Shown here: one piece after another, positions 17,817 through 26,502 of the stretch | How positions within the stretch are numbered: the first letter of the stretch is position 1 | Layout of the letters: each line of letters begins with the position of its first letter | Assembly: GCA_039680175.1 (NCBI GenBank) | Contig: JBDKTO010000030.1 | Span: 1 to 64,000 of the forward strand | DNA from: Veillonellales bacterium | Lineage (GTDB): Bacteria > Bacillota > Negativicutes > JAAYSF01 | Direction of reading: 5' to 3' | Length of the DNA: 64,000 nucleotides | Program-made: the position numbers and the translations under genes | Notes under the pieces: generated by a model | What the model was told of the DNA's origin: nothing | What the model saw: the letters and a program-made list of their open reading frames with translations, nothing else | The model's database searches: none

Positions 17817-18018
17817 AATCAACTCCTTCTTAACTGAGTATGCTGCGTTTGCCCACTGGTTAGCATCGGAAACGCCCTACCTCTAAAAATAAAATCCGAC
17901 TATCCAGTCGTATAGTGGTAAGTTATATTCATCCCAATTTAGCGGTATTTGCGCATATTTACGTACTAACGCAATCTAGCACACAAAGAGCAGTATTTTT
18001 TTCGTATTTTCATCCTTA

Positions 18019-18441
18019 TCAGGTTAAGGCAAACAAAAATTCACCTTCCGCCACCAGTTGCTCGTCAACATAAGCCTGAGCCCACAATTTTCCCATGCTG
18101 CCACGGACTTTAAGCAGTTCCGCCACTAGGCGCAGCTGATCACCGGGCACTACCGGCTTGCGGAATTTCACCCGGTCAATACCGGCAAAAACAGCCACTT
18201 TGCCTCTGTTTTCCTCCGGCTGGAGCATGGCAACTCCGCCGACCTGGGCCATGGCTTCCAGTATAAGAACGCCAGGCATAATCGGTTTCCCAGGAAAATG
18301 GCCCTGAAAAAATTGCTCGTTGATCGTCACATTTTTAATACCAACAGCCCGTTTCATCGGTTCAAGTTCCACGATGCGGTCAACCAGCAGCATTGGATAC
18401 CGATGGGGAATAATCTTTTGAATTTCTGTCGAAGACAACAT
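18019..18441 (-). CDS. fabZ: 3-hydroxyacyl-ACP dehydratase FabZ
   Basis: Dehydrates beta-hydroxyacyl-ACP in fatty acid elongation, competing with LpxA and LpxC for the same acyl-ACP pool. The 140-aa hot-dog protein has [17 protein letters not shown] (catalytic His), [20 protein letters not shown] (catalytic Glu) and [12 protein letters not shown]. The ATG at 18441 lies three bases after the lpxC stop with GAGGGAG upstream. fabZ between lpxC and lpxA is widespread in diderm bacteria. Confidence 0.95.
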   Translation of the reverse strand: MLSSTEIQKIIPHRYPMLLVDRIVELEPMKRAVGIKNVTINEQFFQGHFPGKPIMPGVLILEAMAQVGGVAMLQPEENRGKVAVFAGIDRVKFRKPVVPGDQLRLVAELLKVRGSMGKLWAQAYVDEQLVAEGEFLFALT

Positions 18442-18444
18442 AAT

Positions 18445-19299
18445 TTATTCAACTCCCTCAGCAATTGTGCACAACTTGAATGCTATTTTTTTTGCAAGCA
18501 TTGTATTTAAGGAATGGCCGGATTTTACAGCAATCACATGGCCGTATACGCGGCCAACCAAAGCCAAATCCCCGACAATATCCAGGATTTTATGCCGTAC
18601 TAATTCATCGGAGAAACGAAGGGGCGTAAGCACCTGGGTATCGTCATAAACAATGGCATTGCCCAGACTGCCCCCCAGAGCCAGTCCCTGGGCCTGCAGC
18701 GCTTCAATTTCATGCATAAAGCCGATGGTCCGGGCCGGCGCAATCTCCCGGCGAAAATTTCCCGGCGTTATTTCGTAATCGCCAAACTGTACACCCAGCA
18801 GGGGGTGCGCATTAATCGAAGTAAAGGTAATCCGAAAACCTTCATAAGGCAAAATCGCAATAAACTTATCCTGCTGCCGTACCGCCTGCGCCGCAGTGAT
18901 CCGGACTACTGCCCGCGGCTTGTCCTGCTCAATGATTCCTGCAGACTGAATCAACTGCAAAAAGGGCAGCGCGCTGCCGTCACCGACGGGAGGTTCAATG
19001 GAATTGATCTCCACTATACAGTTATCCACCTGTACGGCGCTGAAAGCAGCCAGCAGATGCTCTACAGTGAATACCTTTGCCTCCCCCTTCTCCAGGGTAG
19101 TTGCCCGCATAGCGTTTGTAACATTAGCAGCTTTCGCCTCCACCCGGGGAGCTCCCGGCAAATCAACGCGGGCAAATACAATACCGGTTTCTGTCGGTGC
19201 CGGATTTAAAGTAATAGTAACATCCCGGCCGGAATGAAGTCCGATGCCGGTATAGGTAACTGCTTTCGCCAAAGTAGTCTGGCGCTCAATAGTATCCAT
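18445..19299 (-). CDS. lpxC: UDP-3-O-acyl-GlcNAc deacetylase LpxC
   Basis: Zinc deacetylase performing the committed step of lipid A synthesis. The 284-aa product keeps the catalytic features TVEHLLAAFSA (zinc His), PVGDGSALPF, and HKILDIVGDLAL (second zinc His with Asp). It lacks any FabZ fusion, which some phyla have. The ATG at 19299 has AGGAGG upstream. First gene of the large lipid A/Kdo/Lpt run, with a sigma-A-like promoter just upstream. Confidence 0.96.
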   Translation of the reverse strand: MDTIERQTTLAKAVTYTGIGLHSGRDVTITLNPAPTETGIVFARVDLPGAPRVEAKAANVTNAMRATTLEKGEAKVFTVEHLLAAFSAVQVDNCIVEINSIEPPVGDGSALPFLQLIQSAGIIEQDKPRAVVRITAAQAVRQQDKFIAILPYEGFRITFTSINAHPLLGVQFGDYEITPGNFRREIAPARTIGFMHEIEALQAQGLALGGSLGNAIVYDDTQVLTPLRFSDELVRHKILDIVGDLALVGRVYGHVIAVKSGHSLNTMLAKKIAFKLCTIAEGVE

Positions 19300-19329
19300 G
19301 GAAATCCTCCTAGATGATAACCTTTGTAT

Positions 19330-19358
19330 ATTCTACAGAATATCCGCCATTCCTGCAA
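19330..19358 (-). promoter_or_regulatory. Predicted promoter of the lpxC operon
   Basis: On the minus strand, TTGCAG (19353-19358) and TAGAAT (19330-19335) are separated by 17 bases. The -10 box is about 30 bases upstream of the lpxC start codon. It matches the vegetative consensus at 4/6 and 5/6 positions. Confidence 0.65.
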
Positions 19359-19382
19359 GAGCTAGCGGGAGATTTTTTTTGC

Positions 19383-19475
19383 GACTGGCGGTTGGTTTTT
19401 GGCTGTTGGCGATTGGCTGCTGGCACTTGGCTGTTGGGACTTGGCTCTTGGGACTTGGCTGTTGGCTGTAGCACT
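19383..19475. repeat. Heptamer array upstream of lpxC
   Basis: TTGGTTT, TTGGCTG, TTGGCGA, ACTTGGC and TTGGGAC-type units in sequence, lying between the lpxC promoter and inverted-repeat copy 3. Confidence 0.75.
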
Positions 19476-19481
19476 ACATTC

Positions 19482-19569
19482 TGTCATTGCGAGCGGCAGC
19501 GAAGCAATCTCATGGTTGCGATCGCCTATCCGGCGTCGAGATCGCCACGGCTAACGCCTCGCGATGACA
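19482..19569. repeat. Dispersed ~88-bp inverted repeat, copy 3
   Basis: TGTCATTGCGAGCGGCAGCG at the left end and GCTAACGCCTCGCGATGACA at the right end. Flanked by heptamers on both sides; the right-hand ones (19571-19612) run into the stop codon of the ATPase gene. Confidence 0.9.
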
Positions 19570-19607
19570 GCTAGAATGGCTGTTGGCTCATAGCCAATCG
19601 CCTTCGC

Positions 19608-20381
19608 TCATGCACTTCGTTTGCCGGCGAGGGAGAGGGCACTGGTATTCATTTGATACTCAATCAGTTCCTTGTATTGTTTGCCGACAAAGGACCGGGG
19701 ATTAACAAACACTTGAAACGGCTGGCCTTCTTCTACAATACTGCCTTTGTCCATCAGCATGATCCGGTCGGCAACGTGAAGGGCAAAAGCGATTTCGTGG
19801 GTCACAACCAGCATGGCGCTGGCACGATACTTGGCCAGCTCTTCCATAACGACCAGCACTTCCCGTACTAAAATCGGATCGAGCGAAGCTGTCGGTTCAT
19901 CCCATAGCATCAGTTCCGGCTCAAAAGCCAAAGCCCGGGCGATGCCTATCCGCTGCTGCTGACCGCCGGACATTTCGCCCGGTTTATGGTCATGGCGGTT
20001 TTCCAAGCCCACCTTGCGAAGAGCTGCCGCTCCTTTTTCACGGGCCAATTCCCTGGGCATACCGCTCATTACCAGGCCCAGCATCACGTTTTCCAACGCC
20101 GTTAACCGGCCGATGAGATTAAACTGTTGAAAAACAAAGCCGATACGTTTTCGCATATCCCGCAGTTCGTCCGGATTCAAAGCTGTAATCTCCGTATCGC
20201 CAATCAGGATAGAACCTTGATCCGGCTCCACCAAACGGTTAATCGTCCTGATGGTAGTGGATTTGCCGCAGCCTGACGGCCCCATAAGAGCTACCGTTTC
20301 GCCCCGTCCGACAGTCAGATTGACGCCGTTAACCGCTACCAGACTGCCGAATTGCTTATATAAGTTTTGAATCGTAAGCAT
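19608..20381 (-). CDS. ABC ATPase of polar-amino-acid-importer type, partner of the 788-aa protein
   Basis: Complete 257-aa ATPase: Walker A GPSGCGKST (34-42), Q-loop VFQQFN, signature MSGGQQQRIGIARAL, Walker B LMLWDEPTASLDP, H-loop VTHE. By sequence it resembles GlnQ/HisP-type importer ATPases. No periplasmic binding protein or ordinary PAAT permease lies beside it. The only neighbour in its operon is the 788-aa membrane protein 96 bases upstream, whose C-terminus carries an EAA-type motif. The pair is therefore inferred to form one transporter of unknown substrate. The ATG at 20381 has AGGAGG upstream. Confidence 0.85.
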   Translation of the reverse strand: MLTIQNLYKQFGSLVAVNGVNLTVGRGETVALMGPSGCGKSTTIRTINRLVEPDQGSILIGDTEITALNPDELRDMRKRIGFVFQQFNLIGRLTALENVMLGLVMSGMPRELAREKGAAALRKVGLENRHDHKPGEMSGGQQQRIGIARALAFEPELMLWDEPTASLDPILVREVLVVMEELAKYRASAMLVVTHEIAFALHVADRIMLMDKGSIVEEGQPFQVFVNPRSFVGKQYKELIEYQMNTSALSLAGKRSA

Positions 20382-20399
20382 GGTAAATCACCTCCTTTG

Positions 20400-20477
20400 G
20401 TTTTTGGCGGTTGGCGATTGGCTGTTGGCACTTGGCACTTGGCTGTTGGCCCATAGCCCATCGCTCATCGCTCATCG
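20400..20477. repeat. Heptamer array within the ABC-pair operon
   Basis: TTGGCGG, TTGGCGA, TTGGCTG, ACTTGGC, then ATAGCCC, ATCGCTC units, ending exactly at the TAG stop codon (20478) of the 788-aa protein. Confidence 0.8.
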
Positions 20478-22844
20478 CTACTTAAACTTCACTTTACGGC
20501 TATTCAGCTTCTGAAGCAGACCGGGTCTGGCAGCGGGGATGACAATTTCACGCATGATTTCGTCAAAAGACAATCCCAGGGATTCTCCGGCCATCACTTC
20601 TTCGGCCGACAACGGACTGATCTTTTCCGCATAGCCGGCTACAATCAATCCCAGCAGTCCGCCGACAACCGGCACACCAATCCAAGGCAGATAAGGAATA
20701 CCGCCGCGGGCGATAATAAACATCGCTGTCAGCAGCACCGCCCCCATCATCATACCGTATTGGCGTTCCGGTGCGGTAAAGAACGCCGCAATCCGTCCTA
20801 TGACTCCGCGCCAGCCCCTGGCCCCGGCCTTCCTGTTGACCAAGCGCTTGCGACGAATAATGGTCATGATTGCAGTATGATCCAGCGCCAGAAATAATAT
20901 AGTGGCGATGATGGCCGTCATCCCGGCTAAAATAGCCCGGACTTCATTAAGCACCTGATACAGTTCACCGCGGGGATTGGGTTCAATCACCCCCAGAGCA
21001 GTGGAATACAGGGATACCTGATTATGACCCACTTGATTATAAACAATTGGCGCCACCGCATCGGTACTGATATTACTAGTGGTCAGAATCTGAATCCTCT
21101 GACCGGGAATAACCTGACCGGCAATGAATTGGTCCATCAAATTAATGGAGTTGCTGATATCTTCGTCCTTCAGGTTCGGCGCCGCAGCCGCCATATACTG
21201 GAGCTGGGTGGTAATCAGCGGTACATTCAGCTGCTGCAGTTGATTCAGCCGGTTATTGGCATCGTTCAGATTATTCCGTGCACCGTTGACATCAAAAGCG
21301 CGAAGGGCAGCTATGGTGGAATGGCCATTGACAGTAATGGCGTCAATAGCCGTTTGGGCGCGGCGGGCATTTGCCGACACATTATCCAAGTCGCTTAAAT
21401 CGGACTTGAGACTTTCAAGACTATGCCGGGTGGCTGTCAGACCGCTAATTGAGTCTGCCACATCGCCATTCACTAATTTGACGACCTGCAAAGTATTAAT
21501 CAACCCGCCGACAGCCCGGGAAGAATTATCAATTTGAACCTGCATGGAACTGGTATCGATATTGGCCAGACCACTGGTGGCCGCCTGAATGGTGTTTCCG
21601 GCAGTCTGCACATCGCTCAGCGTCTGATCCAGGGCATTTACGCCTCTGCCGTAGTTATCCAAAGCCCCAAGGGCAATATTGCTCATATTTTGCGTATCTT
21701 GCGCGAAGCCTGGAATCTGACTTACCAGTTTGGATGTCTCCGTCAGTGCGCCGCCCAATTGCTGACGCGGATTACTGTACGTTGCAGTACCTGCCGGTTC
21801 ACCTATCACATTATTGATCAGCTTATAACCCGGATTGCTGCCAAGGCCGGCAGCCTCGCCCTGAGTAATAATTCCCTCCGCAGTTCCGTCGGCACGCACT
21901 CCGGTTATCTGTACCAGAACATTCCCCTTATCCGGTGCAGCACCAGGCGGTACCATTGCCGCAGCTGTTCCCTGGAAGGCAACCTTGTCTCCTTTGGTGA
22001 GTTTGACATTAGCGGACGGTACAATCACTACCTGCGTCGCATAAGCAGTCAAAAAGCGCTTCAACTCCATCATCGTACTGACCAGGGAAGTCATGTCATC
22101 ATTCTTCCCATCAACGGATACGTTTTTGGCGTATTCCAGCTTCAGTTTATCCTGCATGTCGCTGGCAATAGCCTCACCCATACGAATCGGATTGGACGGC
22201 TCGCTGCCTACGGGGAAGCTGATTTCAATCACCTGATACTGCTTAAGAACTTCTTTAATTTGGTAATCCACCGGAGACGCTTTATCCAAAGATGACAAAA
22301 CAACACCAATCGACGCACCGTCATGAAAAACAAAGCGCACCCCGTCAATTTGAGAAATACGGTCCATCAGCATGTTTTTAGCTCCTTCCGGCACACCCCG
22401 GATGGTCAAGCGCGGTTCGGTGAGCACACCGACTCCGGCCCCGCCGGGAATACTGCCGAAAGTCTTGCTTAAATCCTCATATGTCTGCTTGGTCTTATAT
22501 TGTTCCGGCAAAGCCACAAAAAAAGATGTCTTGCCGGTAATCGTCGGTCCCTCTTTCATTTTTGCCCCGGGAAATGCATCATCAATTACCTTTTGAATCT
22601 GCAGAGCTGTATCCTCTTTTACTTCTTCCCGTGCCTGAATAATGATATCATATTCACCATAGTCGCCGACCAGACTGGCCAGGGCTTTGGAAAAATAAGC
22701 GTTAGCGGCCAAGGATACCGTGGTGGCCAACAGTGAACCAATCACGATACTTACCACGACCAGAGTCAGTATGTCCCGGTTAAAAGTATCCTGCAAAATA
22801 CTGCGAGTCCATAATTTTTTGATCCTGTTTACGAAGTTCCGCAT
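20478..22844 (-). CDS. Unrecognised ABC-type membrane protein with large periplasmic domain and C-terminal EAA motif
   Basis: I do not recognise this 788-aa protein as a named family. One membrane helix (about 27-50) is followed by roughly 585 periplasmic residues. These have an N-terminal mixed alpha/beta part (about 55-360) and a helical, coiled-coil-like part (about 365-600). Three more helices follow (about 637-662, 696-712, 717-738), then a cytoplasmic tail. That tail (748-777) reads EEVMAGESLGLSFDE then IVIPAARPGLL, closely matching the EAA coupling loop of importer permeases, but placed after the last helix. The N-terminal half, one helix before a large extracytoplasmic domain, recalls FtsX/MacB-like permeases. 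Its own promoter and the downstream ATPase suggest a two-gene transport operon set among lipid A genes. Confidence 0.75.
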   Translation of the reverse strand: MRNFVNRIKKLWTRSILQDTFNRDILTLVVVSIVIGSLLATTVSLAANAYFSKALASLVGDYGEYDIIIQAREEVKEDTALQIQKVIDDAFPGAKMKEGPTITGKTSFFVALPEQYKTKQTYEDLSKTFGSIPGGAGVGVLTEPRLTIRGVPEGAKNMLMDRISQIDGVRFVFHDGASIGVVLSSLDKASPVDYQIKEVLKQYQVIEISFPVGSEPSNPIRMGEAIASDMQDKLKLEYAKNVSVDGKNDDMTSLVSTMMELKRFLTAYATQVVIVPSANVKLTKGDKVAFQGTAAAMVPPGAAPDKGNVLVQITGVRADGTAEGIITQGEAAGLGSNPGYKLINNVIGEPAGTATYSNPRQQLGGALTETSKLVSQIPGFAQDTQNMSNIALGALDNYGRGVNALDQTLSDVQTAGNTIQAATSGLANIDTSSMQVQIDNSSRAVGGLINTLQVVKLVNGDVADSISGLTATRHSLESLKSDLSDLDNVSANARRAQTAIDAITVNGHSTIAALRAFDVNGARNNLNDANNRLNQLQQLNVPLITTQLQYMAAAAPNLKDEDISNSINLMDQFIAGQVIPGQRIQILTTSNISTDAVAPIVYNQVGHNQVSLYSTALGVIEPNPRGELYQVLNEVRAILAGMTAIIATILFLALDHTAIMTIIRRKRLVNRKAGARGWRGVIGRIAAFFTAPERQYGMMMGAVLLTAMFIIARGGIPYLPWIGVPVVGGLLGLIVAGYAEKISPLSAEEVMAGESLGLSFDEIMREIVIPAARPGLLQKLNSRKVKFK

Positions 22845-22874
22845 GGTTCATTCACCTCTTTCCATCAGGGATAT

Positions 22875-22904
22875 ATTATATCACGTATATCATTTATGTG
22901 TCTA
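22875..22904 (-). promoter_or_regulatory. Predicted promoter of the ABC-pair operon
   Basis: On the minus strand, TAGACA (22899-22904) and a perfect TATAAT (22875-22880) with an 18-base spacer. It lies about 30 bases upstream of the 788-aa gene start in very A/T-rich DNA. Confidence 0.65.
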
Positions 22905-22959
22905 TAAGTATATACTATTATAGATATTTGTATATACTGGTAAGTAAACGACCGGGCGG

Positions 22960-23016
22960 TTGGGTCATAGCACTTGGCACTTGGTACTTGGTACTTGGCA
23001 CGTGGCGGTTGGTACT
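22960..23016. repeat. Heptamer array next to inverted-repeat copy 4
   Basis: ACTTGGC, ACTTGGT, ACTTGGT, ACTTGGC, then CGTGGCGG and TTGGTACT-type units. Confidence 0.7.
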
Positions 23017-23022
23017 AAATTT

Positions 23023-23110
23023 TGTCATTGCGAGCCGCAGCGAAGCAATCTCACGGCTGCGGTTGCCTATCCGGCGTTGAAATCGCCACGGCTAACGCCT
23101 CGCGATGACA
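23023..23110. repeat. Dispersed ~88-bp inverted repeat, copy 4
   Basis: TGTCATTGCGAGCCGCAGCG at the left end and CTAACGCCTCGCGATGACA at the right end. It sits between the terminator of the acyltransferase gene and the promoter of the ABC pair. Confidence 0.9.
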
Positions 23111-23134
23111 GTTCATACGCCCATCGCCATATAC

Positions 23135-23204
23135 AAAAAAAAATTGCTTTGCTGCGTTCATAATAACATCACTGCGATGTATTATACGAAACGTAGCAAG
23201 CAAT
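23135..23204 (-). terminator. Long-hairpin terminator after the second acyltransferase gene
   Basis: On the minus strand, a hairpin about 60 bases long (ATTGCTTGCTACGTT pairing with AACGCAGCAAAGCAAT, plus an inner ATAATACATC/GATGTTATTAT stem) is followed by nine Ts at 23135-23143. It starts about ten bases after the stop codon. Confidence 0.85.
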
Positions 23205-23214
23205 TGATTGCTGT

Positions 23215-24090
23215 TTAGTGGTTTCGAGTCTCCGGCGGCCGATGTTTCCAGCGGTTATGGAGCCAAAACCACTCCTGAGGATGCTTGCGAATATGCTGCT
23301 CAACAATTTTTGTCAGCAGCTGCATGGTAACGCGGATATCCTCGTCCCGGTCGGTGGTTTTATTGACCCAGACCGGTGGATGAATGACGGCACTGTGACT
23401 GCCATCGCTATTTTCGGTAATAAACGCCGGCACAATCGGTGCTCCCTTCAGCCGGGCCAAAGCCGCCGCGCCCTGAGGAGTGGAAGCCGGGCGGCCAAGA
23501 AAATCGACAAACACTCCGTCTCCGCCGGCATCCTGATCAATCAGCAGGCCGACTATTTTGCCGTCTCCCAGCAGCCGAATCATTTCCCGCACACCGGTTT
23601 TGTAAGTAACATACATACCGGCACGAGTACGATACTCATTAATAAACCGATCCATAGCCGCATTGGTCTGCTTCTGGACGACAGCGACCAGCGGATAATC
23701 ATGCATTGCCAATGCGGCCCCGAGAAGTTCCCAATTCCCGCTATGGGCGGTAGCCAGTACTGCTCCATGTCCATGGGATAATGCTTCGGTTAAATATTCG
23801 CCGCCAATCATCCGAACATGATGTCCGATATTAGCAGCATTCAGTCGTGGAATACGCAGCACCTCTAAAAACATTTTGCCAAAACGAGTGGTACTCTGCT
23901 TCGCAATTGCGGCTGCCGTTTTTTCGTTTACTGCCAAACTGCTGATGATATTATGAATGGCCATGAGTTTCCGCTTCTGCGGCACAATCGGCCAGCACAA
24001 AGCTCCCAGGGCATTGCCAAAACAGCGGCACACCGATGCCGGCAAAATGCAGACCACTGCGCTGAAAACTTTCACTATCGTATAAAGCAT
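23215..24090 (-). CDS. Lipid A acyltransferase, LpxL/HtrB family (copy 2)
   Basis: Second late-acyltransferase homologue, 291 aa. Motifs parallel copy 1: HSGNWE (HX4E catalytic motif), LLIDQDAGGDGVFVDFLG and PIVPAFITENSDGS. An N-terminal membrane segment covers about 5-30. It is clearly diverged from copy 1, so the two probably add different secondary acyl chains or act at different positions, as LpxL and LpxM do in E. coli. The ATG at 24090 has AGGAGG upstream. Last gene of the ompH-lpxD stretch, followed by a strong terminator. Confidence 0.9.
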   Translation of the reverse strand: MLYTIVKVFSAVVCILPASVCRCFGNALGALCWPIVPQKRKLMAIHNIISSLAVNEKTAAAIAKQSTTRFGKMFLEVLRIPRLNAANIGHHVRMIGGEYLTEALSHGHGAVLATAHSGNWELLGAALAMHDYPLVAVVQKQTNAAMDRFINEYRTRAGMYVTYKTGVREMIRLLGDGKIVGLLIDQDAGGDGVFVDFLGRPASTPQGAAALARLKGAPIVPAFITENSDGSHSAVIHPPVWVNKTTDRDEDIRVTMQLLTKIVEQHIRKHPQEWFWLHNRWKHRPPETRNH

Positions 24091-24107
24091 GGGTTCCTCC
24101 TAGATAG

Positions 24108-24180
24108 GCACTTGGCGATTGGCTGTTGGCTCATAGCTCATAGCTCATAGCCCATAGCCCATAGCCCATCGCCATATCGC
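24108..24180. repeat. Heptamer array between the YjbH-like and acyltransferase genes
   Basis: ACTTGGCGATTGGCTG, then TTGGCTC, ATAGCTC, ATAGCTC, ATAGCCC, ATAGCCC, ATCGCC units, ending just before the YjbH-like stop codon. Confidence 0.8.
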
Positions 24181-24183
24181 AGA

Positions 24184-24810
24184 TTAGTTCGTAAAACTGA
24201 CGCCAAAACAGGTCTGATGCTGACGATAGCCGGCATCCAGTTTTACCCCGGGGACGATGGACAGCCGGGCGCCGTAATTCATTCCGTGTCCATCATATTC
24301 CGCCATGAATGTAGTCGCCGGGAAGGTGTTGCTGCCGGTAATCATGCCGATAGGGTTGACGGTCTTCTCAATACCGGCAAAAACACCGTCATAGCGGCCG
24401 TTTCCCATGCCAACGTGCAGGCGAAAGCCAAAAGGCAGGCTTTTACTGGCTACCGCATATAAAGTGCGTTTATCCGTATTGGCTATATCCTCCGCTCCCA
24501 CAGCCAGACCGGGAGTCAGAATGGTTTCCGGCACTATTCCCCATTTGGCATTTACGCAATTTTTATCTTCCCGGTCATTATAACGGAATCCGGCGACGCC
24601 GACTTCCATATGTCCGCCGATATTGGCGTCGAACACACCCACTCTGCCGTCTTTCAGGTGATAATATCCCAAAGAAATTTGCCCTTCCTGCAAAACAGCG
24701 GCAGTCGGATTATTGATCATCCCGGTGGAACCGTTTACCGACGGAGCCGCACCGGCCGGCGCGGCAATCAGCAATATGGCGCACAAAGTGCCCAGCATAT
24801 ATTTTTTCAC
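24184..24810 (-). CDS. YjbH-like outer-membrane beta-barrel protein
   Basis: A 208-aa exported protein. A signal peptide (about 1-21, ending AGA) precedes a strand-rich region: SVNGSTGMINNPTAAVLQEG at the start, then GQISLGYYH and further alternating strands. The opening TGMINNPTA and alternating hydrophobic/polar pattern resemble YjbH-type barrels, in a short form. The chosen start is GTG at 24810, which gives a clean signal peptide and has GGGAG nine bases upstream. An ATG 13 codons earlier lacks a ribosome-binding site. Between lpxD and the second acyltransferase. Function unknown; C-terminus GVSFTN is not the usual aromatic end. Confidence 0.7.
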   Translation of the reverse strand: MKKYMLGTLCAILLIAAPAGAAPSVNGSTGMINNPTAAVLQEGQISLGYYHLKDGRVGVFDANIGGHMEVGVAGFRYNDREDKNCVNAKWGIVPETILTPGLAVGAEDIANTDKRTLYAVASKSLPFGFRLHVGMGNGRYDGVFAGIEKTVNPIGMITGSNTFPATTFMAEYDGHGMNYGARLSIVPGVKLDAGYRQHQTCFGVSFTN

Positions 24811-24924
24811 GAATTGTTTCTCCCTTCGAATTAGCCGCTTATGGTTCAACGATATTCAATAATTCAGCAAAAACAGACATAATCCTGCTGAGAAGCGACA
24901 GGTAATATTTGATAATTCAAAGGG

Positions 24925-24955
24925 AAAGAGACAGCCTTTGCAGCCGCCTCTCTTT
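24925..24955 (-). terminator. Possible terminator or attenuator after lpxD
   Basis: AAAGAGA and TCTCTTT pair perfectly around a 17-base loop with further internal pairing. Only a weak T-rich stretch follows (TTTCCCTTTG), so read-through to the next gene is likely. Confidence 0.4.
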
Positions 24956-24957
24956 AG

Positions 24958-25974
24958 TCATTGTTCTATCCTGGCTAAGCGTTTCTCCAAATCCCGCACT
25001 TTTTTGATCAAGTCCGGCACCTTGTACAGCGAAGCCTCGGCCCGCAGCCATTCTTTATGCGGTCGGGCGGGAAAGCCGGCATAAAAAGACCCGGCAGGAA
25101 TATCGCCGATCGGTGCCGATCGGGCGGCAAAAATACAGTTATCGCCGACTGTCAGATGTCCGGCACTACCGCATTGGCCGGCAAAAGTCACGTGATTGCC
25201 GATTTTTGCACTGCCGGCAATTCCTGTCTGGGCTACCAAAAAGCAATCTTCCCCAATCACCACATTATGGGCCAAATGAACCAGATTATCAATTTTTGTT
25301 CCCCGCCTGACCAGCGTACTGCTGGTAGTAGCCCGGTCGATAGTCACATTTGCCCCAATCTCCACATCGTCTTCAATCACTACATTGCCTACCTGGGGAA
25401 CTTTATGGTGAACGCCCTCCTGGGTAACAAAGCCAAATCCGTCACTGCCAATGACCGCACCGCTATGAATCAGTACACGGTCGCCAATTCGACAGTTTTC
25501 CCTTACAGTTACATTGGGATAAATATAAACATCCCGGCCGATATGAACATTTTCACCAATATAGGTGTGGGGATAAAGAATTGTATTGTCGCCGATCGCT
25601 GCTTTATCCGCAATCACTACATAAGGCATTATTGCAATATCTTTGCCAAGTTTCACATTCTGACCGATAATAGCGGTGGGGTGAACGCCCCGCACAATGG
25701 CAGGCGGCGGATTAAATATCTCCAGCAGCCTGGTAAAGGCCACCCGGGGATTAGCTACCCGAATGGCCGGTTTGACAAATTCCGTGACGGTATCCGGCAG
25801 AATCACCGCGGCCGCCCCGGATAAGCCCGCCTGTTCAATATAAGGCACGACGGCAAAGGTAATCTCTTCGGCCCCGGCATCTTCCATACCGGACACCCCT
25901 GCAATCACAATCTCTCTATCGCCTAAAACCGTACCGTTTACCAGGTCGGCGATTTCACCAAGCTTCATTTTCAC
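24958..25974 (-). CDS. lpxD: UDP-3-O-acylglucosamine N-acyltransferase LpxD
   Basis: Adds the N-linked acyl chain in lipid A synthesis. The 338-aa product has an N-terminal uridine-binding domain (about 1-100) and a left-handed beta-helix of hexapeptide repeats ([20 protein letters not shown]), with the catalytic-region motif [12 protein letters not shown] and [16 protein letters not shown]. The tail forms a short helix ([10 protein letters not shown]). GTG start at 25974 with GGAGG seven bases upstream; an ATG two codons later is an alternative. It is separated from the lpxC-lpxA group and follows the OmpH genes, as in many diderms (ompH-lpxD). Confidence 0.95.
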   Translation of the reverse strand: MKMKLGEIADLVNGTVLGDREIVIAGVSGMEDAGAEEITFAVVPYIEQAGLSGAAAVILPDTVTEFVKPAIRVANPRVAFTRLLEIFNPPPAIVRGVHPTAIIGQNVKLGKDIAIMPYVVIADKAAIGDNTILYPHTYIGENVHIGRDVYIYPNVTVRENCRIGDRVLIHSGAVIGSDGFGFVTQEGVHHKVPQVGNVVIEDDVEIGANVTIDRATTSSTLVRRGTKIDNLVHLAHNVVIGEDCFLVAQTGIAGSAKIGNHVTFAGQCGSAGHLTVGDNCIFAARSAPIGDIPAGSFYAGFPARPHKEWLRAEASLYKVPDLIKKVRDLEKRLARIEQ

Positions 25975-25992
25975 CGGAAGTCCTCCCTGGTT

Positions 25993-26415
25993 TTATTGCA
26001 TTTTTTGAATTACATCATCCGTTATATCGGTTCCGCCCTGAGCTACGCCATTCTTATACAAAACAACTCCCAGTTTCTTATCTTTGGATACCTGCTCCAA
26101 AGCCTGTTTAATACTGGCATCAATCTGACTTTCCAGTTCCTGTTTGTTCTTCATGAATTCAGTATAGGCAGCTTCCTGCTTTTTTTGGAAATCCTCAGCG
26201 GATAAATTGGCCTTGTCCTTTTCCAGCTGATCGCTTAATTCCTTGCCCTTTTGGTTAAGCTGATCCTGAAATTGTTTCACTTGCGGACTGTCGGACATGA
26301 CTTTGTTCACATCCAGTACGCCAATATTCTGCGAGCTTGTACTGCAGCCGCTAAGCAGCAGGGATGCAGCAAAAACTATCAGCAGCAGTACAACTAATTT
26401 TTTGGTTTGTTTCAT
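25993..26415 (-). CDS. OmpH/Skp-family chaperone, lipoprotein (small)
   Basis: Skp-like periplasmic chaperones hold unfolded outer-membrane proteins on the way to BamA. The 140-aa product has a lipoprotein signal (LLLSGC, about 16-21), then GVLDVNKVMSDSPQVKQF, a charged helical coiled coil (about 50-105) and the C-terminal strand block GVVLYKNGV with DITDDVIQKMQ. Start ATG at 26415 with GGAGG upstream; a longer frame upstream is not supported. One of three tandem family members; here the Cys suggests membrane anchoring. Confidence 0.88.
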   Translation of the reverse strand: MKQTKKLVVLLLIVFAASLLLSGCSTSSQNIGVLDVNKVMSDSPQVKQFQDQLNQKGKELSDQLEKDKANLSAEDFQKKQEAAYTEFMKNKQELESQIDASIKQALEQVSKDKKLGVVLYKNGVAQGGTDITDDVIQKMQ

Positions 26416-26502
26416 TATGAATCCTCCAATCATCCATTCTTCCATCTGCCTGGTGATATCTTTACTATACCCAGCGCAGATATTTTTAGTCCGGCTATTT
26501 TG

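Noticed and set aside
17823-18018. Hidden gene or promoter in the fabZ-lpxA gap
   Set aside because: No frame with a ribosome-binding site; a TTGGGA-17-TATACG pair and a weak CGACT/AGTCG hairpin are too poor to call.
19608-20381. Ordinary glutamine/polar amino acid importer ATPase
   Set aside because: No adjacent binding protein or standard PAAT permease; the only operon partner is the 788-aa membrane protein, so substrate was left open.
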